This document shows, in pieces, positions 58,945 through 64,000 of a DNA stretch of 64,000 nucleotides. The first letter of the stretch is position 1; each line of letters starts with the position of its first letter. The stretch covers positions 806,001-870,000 of the forward strand of contig VIIQ02000574.1 of assembly GCA_007449985.2 (NCBI GenBank), in the 5' to 3' direction. This stretch comes from Desmodesmus armatus (lineage: Eukaryota; Chlorophyta; Chlorophyceae; Sphaeropleales; Scenedesmaceae). The notes below the pieces were generated by a model, which did not search any database, was not told where the DNA came from, and was given only the letters and a program-made list of their open reading frames with translations. The translations under genes were made by a program, and so were the position numbers.

Positions 58945-60793
58945 AGAAGCCGTGGTGGTGTGTGGGTTTGGCAGCATGGTGGATGGGAGTGGGTTGGGGA
59001 GTTGTGTGGAGGTGTGCAATGTTCAATATGGTATGTGGTTGGTAGCTCAGCCATAGAAGTTCTACGCTGCAGGCGGGCTGGTCAGCGTGTGTGGTGCTGC
59101 TGTTGTGAGGGTTGGTGATGCAGTTATCGTTTTGTCACGGGTGTGGGTCGCAGTACGCCACAGTCTCGGGTAGTGCTGCCGCCTGCAAAGGCAAGACAGC
59201 CTGTCATGAGGAGCTGGCAGTTGAGGTTGGGCACTGGCTAGGCTTCCACACTGTGGTGGACCTGAGGTGTAGGCCTATGCTGCAGGTGTGTGGGATCAAG
59301 GCTGGCATGCCCTGTTCAGCACACGGCTTTGCAAGGGACGGTGTACAACGGTCTGATGGTGTGGCTGCGCTGAAGGCTCACTTCCTGCACCAAACCTTCC
59401 GGCCAAACCTGGAAGCAGCCTGCATGGTTTTGTTGTGTGGCCTGCACTCACAACCTGTGTAAATTTTTTTGTTTGGCGTGCGCGTCTTGACTAGATCGGT
59501 ACAGTTGTGGTTTTAGAGGGATGCCGGCGTTGATTCCAGCATCTATATTGGTCCAATGGTGTGGTACACACTGTGTTTGAGCAGGGATGAAGGGGGTCAG
59601 TTTTGGGATGTGACCTGGACAAACCTGCATCGGGGTTCGGGGCTGATGCTGCACCCACAGGAAGGGGCGGAATCACCTTACACATGCAGGGTGCACCCTG
59701 CCGTCGTTGCATCAGCAATGGTGTTGCGTGTGGCAGGCCTGTAGTGTGGTTGTGTCTGTGTATACTGCGGTGGCTTCACTGCAAAAGTGACAAGTACTCG
59801 TGGCGGCTACTGTGTGGAGGACACTACCGGCGTATGCAGCAGCAGCACCTGCTGCTTGACATGACATGGCCACAGCCTGACCATGTTTGGCACTATCATG
59901 ATGCTGCTCCTGCAAACCAAGCTTTCCTCCCATGTTGGGACCTTTTCAGTTCTCCAAAGGCAGCCTGTATGACATGGGAAGCAAGGCCCATGTGTTGTGT
60001 GCAAGCAGCTGTGCCTTGGTTGTCATGTGCATACATTTGGATCTAGCAACCAGGTACAATTATATCACGATGGGTCGTGGTGTAAGACTTGTGGCTCTGG
60101 GCAGGGCACCAGGCTCCACACTCAGAAAGAAAGTGTGATTGCAGTGGCAAGCCTTGTCCAGTGTTTTGCAACTGGCTGTGCTCATCTGTAGCCTGTACAC
60201 ACACACCATGTTGCTATGCACAGTATGACGTCTCAGGCGTCGACGCAAGCCCTGAGACCCAAGCGGGTAGGCACAACTGCTGCAGGTGCCACACTGCAAC
60301 CTTGTGAACACAACCAACACTGGGCCCTACATGGACGACAGTGAACACATGACCAGCTGAGCAGCTTAAGAGCCTTGCGCCACAGGCTGGAAGCACTCCC
60401 ATCATCAACAGCTCATCAACGCAACGCAGCAAAGCCTCCCAATCAGACTCTGAACAGTCTTTCAAAAACCAACCTGGCCTGCAGGGTCTGCAGACCTGAG
60501 GACATGGGTGCGTACTCTAGCACTGCACTTGGCGCATTCAGTTCAGTGCAGGAAGTGCCTGCAAGAACTTCCAGCGCAGAGTCTACCAGTAGGCTACGGC
60601 TGGCTTACAGCTGTGCATTGCAAGGACTATTCGCAACGGCCCCACACAGCAGCTTGCACAATCACTGGCATGGCGGGCTGCGCATTGGGCTTTTAGCACC
60701 CACACCCGCACCACCGTGGCATTGAGCTCACCACCAGAAAGGTGGCAACAGCCTGGCTTACCCGCCGGCACCTACTAGGTGTGGTGCACTGGC
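58945..60793. other. convergent intergenic region, 1.85 kb
   Basis: The 3' regions of the LSD1-like gene (TGTAA at 59458-59462) and of the minus-strand leucine-rich gene (minus-strand TGTAA at 60605-60609). No coding gene is supported on either strand. Confidence 0.5.
59458..59462 (+). terminator. TGTAA polyadenylation signal, LSD1-like gene
   Basis: TGTAA lies 514 bases after the stop and is followed by a T-rich run. Confidence 0.4.
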
Positions 60794-62398
60794 TCAGCGG
60801 TGCAGAACACTGCCACAGCTGCACACCACCTTGAGACCTTGCCCTTGCAACTTTGTCTGCAGCGTGTTGATGGATGGCTTGAAGCGTTCCTGGACAGTTC
60901 CTGCACACACATGCGGAAGCAGCAAACACCAGCTGGGAGCCCCTGGAGTGCTGATGGGATCCTCCGGCTGCCAGGACCAGCTGCAACTGGCTGCCTTTCA
61001 CAAGAGTGGCACCATGTGCCAACTGTGACAGTGGCAACGCCAACGTCACATCACCAACGTTGGTTGATGGGGTTCCCATGGGTGAGTGCTTTAAGCCATT
61101 CCGCCCCACCCCCGATGACGACAGAAACTGCACACACCCAGGCTGGGTCCAGATAGGGGGAGCTGTCATCTGAAAAGCGCGTTGCAGTGGGACCAGACCC
61201 GTGATTATTGGCAGTCAGCCAGGGTGCTCAATCAGGGTTTTTAGGGTGTACACAAATGGTAAACCCTAAACCCTAAGAGTATGTCACACCTGTGGCTATG
61301 AAGCTCAAGAAGCTCACCTGTGATCTCCAGCTCCACCAATTTTGTTGCTGCAGCAAGCTCATCCAGGCAGTCCCCAGCATCCCAGGAAGCACCGAAGCAC
61401 ACCCCTGCACCCAGCTTCAGCTTCCGCAGGCATGGCAGCTGCGCAACAGCCCTTAGCACTGCTGCCCGCCCCTTGAACAGGAGGGGCCATGCTGACCATG
61501 TCCCCCCCTGCTCCCTGACAGGAAGGAGCTGAAACAGCTGGTGAGCCCCGACCGTGTCACGAGACGAAGCAGCGTCCATTGTCAGCTCCAGCTCCTGAAG
61601 GCTGGTCAGCGGCTGCAGCATCAAAGCCAGCAGCGGCACTGGCCCATCTGGCATGTGCAGGTCATCGGCGAAACAAGCCGTGGGACCAAACGCAAGCCGT
61701 GTGAGGCCAGTCAGCTTTGCCAGGCTATCAACGACAGCATTAGCAATAGTGGGAAGTGCGTACTGCGTGTCAAATCCCTCGTGCAGCTTGCCCTCCCCGG
61801 GGAACCTCTTGACCCCAAACTCCAGGCTGACAACTGGCAGCGCTGACCAGCCCCCACCAGTAGTGCCCCCCTCGTCTTCATCCGCATTGTACGTACGCCA
61901 GTCAAAGATTTGCGGCTGGTAGCCCAGCCTGACCTCCCTCAGGCCCTGCAGTTGCTGCCCCAACAGCCGCAGGTCTTCTGCACTGCAGCCGTCGCCGTCT
62001 GTGAGGCACAGGCGCTGCAGGGAGGGTACTGACAGCCCAGCTGCCGGGCTGGGAGACTGGGCACTGCTGGTGCTGGGGGCTGCCAGGCCTGGTGAGGTTG
62101 CTGCAACTCGAAACATAGCAGGATTGCTGCTGCTGCCGCTGCCATGGCTACCAGATGATGCCGTTGCTGCTGACTCAGCAGCAGCAGCTGCTGCCAGGCT
62201 GGCGGCCAGGCCCTTGCCTGGTACTGTGAAACTCTGCAGTGCCGTGGCAGCTGCCAGGGCTACTGCTGCTGCGGTTGACACCCCGCACTCTCCAGTGAGT
62301 GTCAGGGAGGTGAGGTGGGCCAGGGGCAGGGCTGTGAGGAGGCTGGTGGCGCCTGCTGTGTCGTGGAGGTGGGCATGCAGGCTGGTCAGCTTCATGGC
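60794..62398 (-). CDS. leucine-rich repeat protein, 5' end missing
   Basis: Two exons are visible, 62398-61318 and 60900-60794, joined in phase 1 (395 aa). The large exon has irregular Leu-rich repeats (LAHLTSLTLTGECGVS, LQRLCLTDGDGCSAEDLRLL, LTGLTRLAFGP, LTSLQELELTMDAA, LPCLRKLKLGAGVCFG, ATKLVELEITG) separated by Ala/Ser-rich inserts, as in algal F-box/LRR-like proteins. The last exon ends VVCSCGSVLHR. The exon starts after a pyrimidine-rich acceptor (CTTCCAG), so at least one 5' exon is expected; none is found before the repeat array and retroelement that begin near 62.48 kb. The gene may be truncated by insertion, or the missing exon may lie beyond the window. No domain other than the repeats is visible. 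Confidence 0.65.
61258..61276. repeat. short interstitial telomere-like repeat
   Basis: Two and a half copies of CCCTAAA (minus strand TTTAGGG, the plant/algal telomere unit), with a nearby GGGTTTTTAGGG at 61235-61246, inside the single visible intron of the leucine-rich gene. Confidence 0.7.
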
Positions 62399-62826
62399 CT
62401 GGAAGGGGGTGGGGGGGTGGGGAGTGGAGAGGGTAGGTAAGTGGGGACAGGGCAGGGCAGTTCAACTGCAACTGGGATATGATATCCCCATAAGGCAGTC
62501 AGTCACCGGGAGTCCCAAGAAGGGGGTGCAGGAAGGGGGTGCAGGAAGGGGGTGCAGGAAGGGGGTGCGGGAGTCCCATAAGGCAGTCAGTACCGCAGAA
62601 AGGGGGTGCAGGCGCTTCCAATCCCCTCTTGGGTGCCGGAGGGCAGGCGCAGCTCATGGGTGCCGTCCTGCCGTGTGCGCGCCCGTTACACGGTGCACAC
62701 TCAGCGCGCCACAGTGGATGTGGTGAGCCCTAGCTGTCTGGCTGGCCTCTAGGCTTGTGCTTGCAGTTGTCGATAGTACTCTAGTTACTCTTCTTTGCTT
62801 TTTATGTCAGAAAGTCAGGATGTTTT
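62399..62826. other. boundary between leucine-rich gene and retroelement
   Basis: Begins with the intron end of the leucine-rich gene, then a repeat array (62490-62612) and a stretch without open frames leading into the reverse transcriptase. It probably contains the junction of the mobile element. No long terminal repeat could be identified because only one side is in view. Confidence 0.45.
62490..62612. repeat. 13-bp tandem array flanked by a duplicated 14-mer
   Basis: Four consecutive copies of AAGGGGGTGCAGG (last copy one change) at 62520-62571 and a fifth at about 62600. The array is bracketed by ATAAGGCAGTCAGT at 62490-62503 and again at 62579-62592, together with GGGAGTCCCA. Confidence 0.9.
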
Positions 62827-64000
62827 ATGCCAGACTCTGAGTCTGGTCAGGGTTCTTCTCCTGCACCCCAGCCAGCCCCCAAGTCTGATGCTGAGGTTGT
62901 AATGGAGGCTTTGAAGTTGCAGCGGGAGTTGTACTCTCACTTGTCTGATGAGCAATTCAACCGCCTGCAAGTCCTGTTGTTCTCTTTTGTTGATATCTTT
63001 GCTGTTGATGGTGCGTCTTTTGGTTGTGTTGCGCCTGAGAAAAATTTCTACCATCGCATTGACATGGGGAATGCCCGTCCTGTGGCCCAAAGGCCATACA
63101 AGTTGAGCTACGCACAGGCTGTGTGCTTGAAGGGGGAGTTGGACAGGTTGATGCAGTTGGGTGTCATTCGCCCCAGCTCCAGCCCCTGGATGTCGCCCAT
63201 AGTTATTGTCCCTAAACCCAGCGGTGGTTGGCGCTTGTGTGTGGACATGCGTGTGTTGAACAAGTGCACCCTGCCGGACCCCTATCCTCTGCCCACTGTC
63301 GACGAAATGCATGCGGCTATGGGTGGTTGCAAGTTGTGGAGTAAGATGGACTTTGTGAGTGGGTTTTGGCAGGTGCCCATCCATCCGGATGACTGCTTCA
63401 AGTGTGGTTTGACCACCCCCCACGGCAACTTGTTTGAGTTCTGCCGTATGGTGATGGGGATGCAGTCTGCGCCAGCGACTTTCCAACGGTTGATGGATAC
63501 TATGTTGGCTGGTTTTGAGGGTGCAAAGACGTACATTGACGACACCTTTGCTTTTTCAGCGGAGTTTGACGCTCAGCTGGAGTCTCTTCGTCGGGTGTTT
63601 GAGCGCACTAGGGAGTACAAGCTCACTATGAACCCCCTCAAGTGTCGCTTTTGTGTGCAGGAAGTGGTTTGTTTAGGTCATCTGGTGTCTGCTGAGGGCA
63701 TTCGGCCTGTGTTTGACAAGCTCGAGGCTGTCAAGGCCCTGCCCCTGCCCCAGAATGTCAAGGGGTTGCGCCGTTTCCTTGGCATGATGGAGCAGTACCG
63801 CAAGTACATTCAGGGGTATGCTGCCATTGCTGCCCCCTTGCACCTCATGTTGCGTAAGGGCCTGGCTTTTGTGTGGAGCGATGAGGCTCTGGTTGCTTTT
63901 CAAGAGGTGAAGGATGCTTTGTGTGAGGCCCCTGTGCTGGCTTTGCCGAACTGGGACCGTGACTTTATTCTGACCACTGACTGGAGTCAGGTTGCTGTCG
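62827..64000 (+). mobile_element. Ty3/gypsy-type retrotransposon pol fragment (reverse transcriptase, start of RNase H)
   Basis: An uninterrupted frame from the ATG at 62827 to the window edge (391 codons) encodes a Ty3/gypsy reverse transcriptase. Motifs in order: VIRPSSSPWMSPIVIVPK, WRLCVDMRVLNKCT, KMDFVSGFWQVPIHPDD, GLTTPHGNLFEFCRMVMGM, the catalytic YIDD (KTYIDDTFAFS, about 63530), VVCLGHLVSAEGIRP and VKGLRRFLGMMEQYRKYI, then the beginning of RNase H. The frame is closed upstream by a stop at 62782-62784, and no protease or gag motif is visible, so the element is either 5'-truncated or uses a separate frame. The frame carries no internal stop, suggesting a fairly recent copy. Confidence 0.93.

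Noticed and set aside
61235..61276. Chromosome end
   Set aside because: Only a few telomere-type units, flanked on both sides by genes and further sequence.
62490..62612. Possible CRISPR-like array
   Set aside because: Repeats are directly adjacent without unique spacers and the genome is eukaryotic; it is a simple tandem repeat.

Overview
The window is nuclear DNA of a eukaryote, most likely a chlorophycean green alga (Chlamydomonas relatives in the broad sense). Evidence seen: genes are split into many small exons with GTGAGT-like donors and TGCAG acceptors; reading frames join with matching phases across the introns; several genes are followed by TGTAA, the usual chlorophycean polyadenylation signal; coding DNA is rich in CAG/GCA runs; and the gene set includes a plastid-import MORN protein, a GAF/PAS kinase of the algal type and a His-rich MTP1-like zinc transporter. 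No rRNA, tRNA or CRISPR array was seen. All exon models below are my own readings; phases were checked by hand and no alignment was run.

Layout, left to right. 0-4 kb: a possible terminal exon at the left edge, then a SET/MYND methyltransferase (-). 4.4-7.3 kb: a ZIP metal transporter (+), divergent from it. 7.9-10.1 kb: two small unknown membrane or coiled-coil proteins. 10.4-15.3 kb: two weak minus-strand reading frames, a small single-span plastid-like protein (+) and a TIC100-like MORN protein (-). 15.6-20.3 kb: a HAPSTR1/DUF4588-like protein and a TMEM120 homologue (both +), with a foldback element between them. 21.6-26.1 kb: a series of exons that reads as a UEV-peroxiredoxin Q-caspase fusion (+). 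27.3-29.2 kb: endonuclease III (+). 30-34 kb: augmin subunit HAUS6 (+). 34.6-37.4 kb: a CDF/MTP1 zinc transporter (+). 39.1-45.4 kb: a GAF-PAS-kinase with an N-myristoylation motif (-). 46.0-49.2 kb: short-form tRNase Z (-). 49.4-58.9 kb: an LSD1-type histone demethylase fused to a TFIIS N-terminal-like module and an SRI-like module (+). 60.8-62.4 kb: a leucine-rich protein (-) whose 5' end runs into repeats and a Ty3/gypsy reverse transcriptase (+) that is cut by the right edge.

Most of the genes are unrelated housekeeping functions: metal transport, DNA repair, tRNA 3' processing, microtubule nucleation, chromatin and plastid import. The two unusual points are the predicted fusions at 21.6-26.1 kb and 49.4-58.9 kb. 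In both, every intron between the domains is phase-compatible and there is little or no room for an independent promoter. Two genes (SET and the UEV fusion) each need one extra base for homology to continue, and one TMEM120 junction does not resolve in phase; this suggests small indel errors in the sequence or real lesions. A diverged repeat of about 0.7-0.8 kb lies directly downstream of both TMEM120 and the fusion gene and supplies a TGTAA signal to each.
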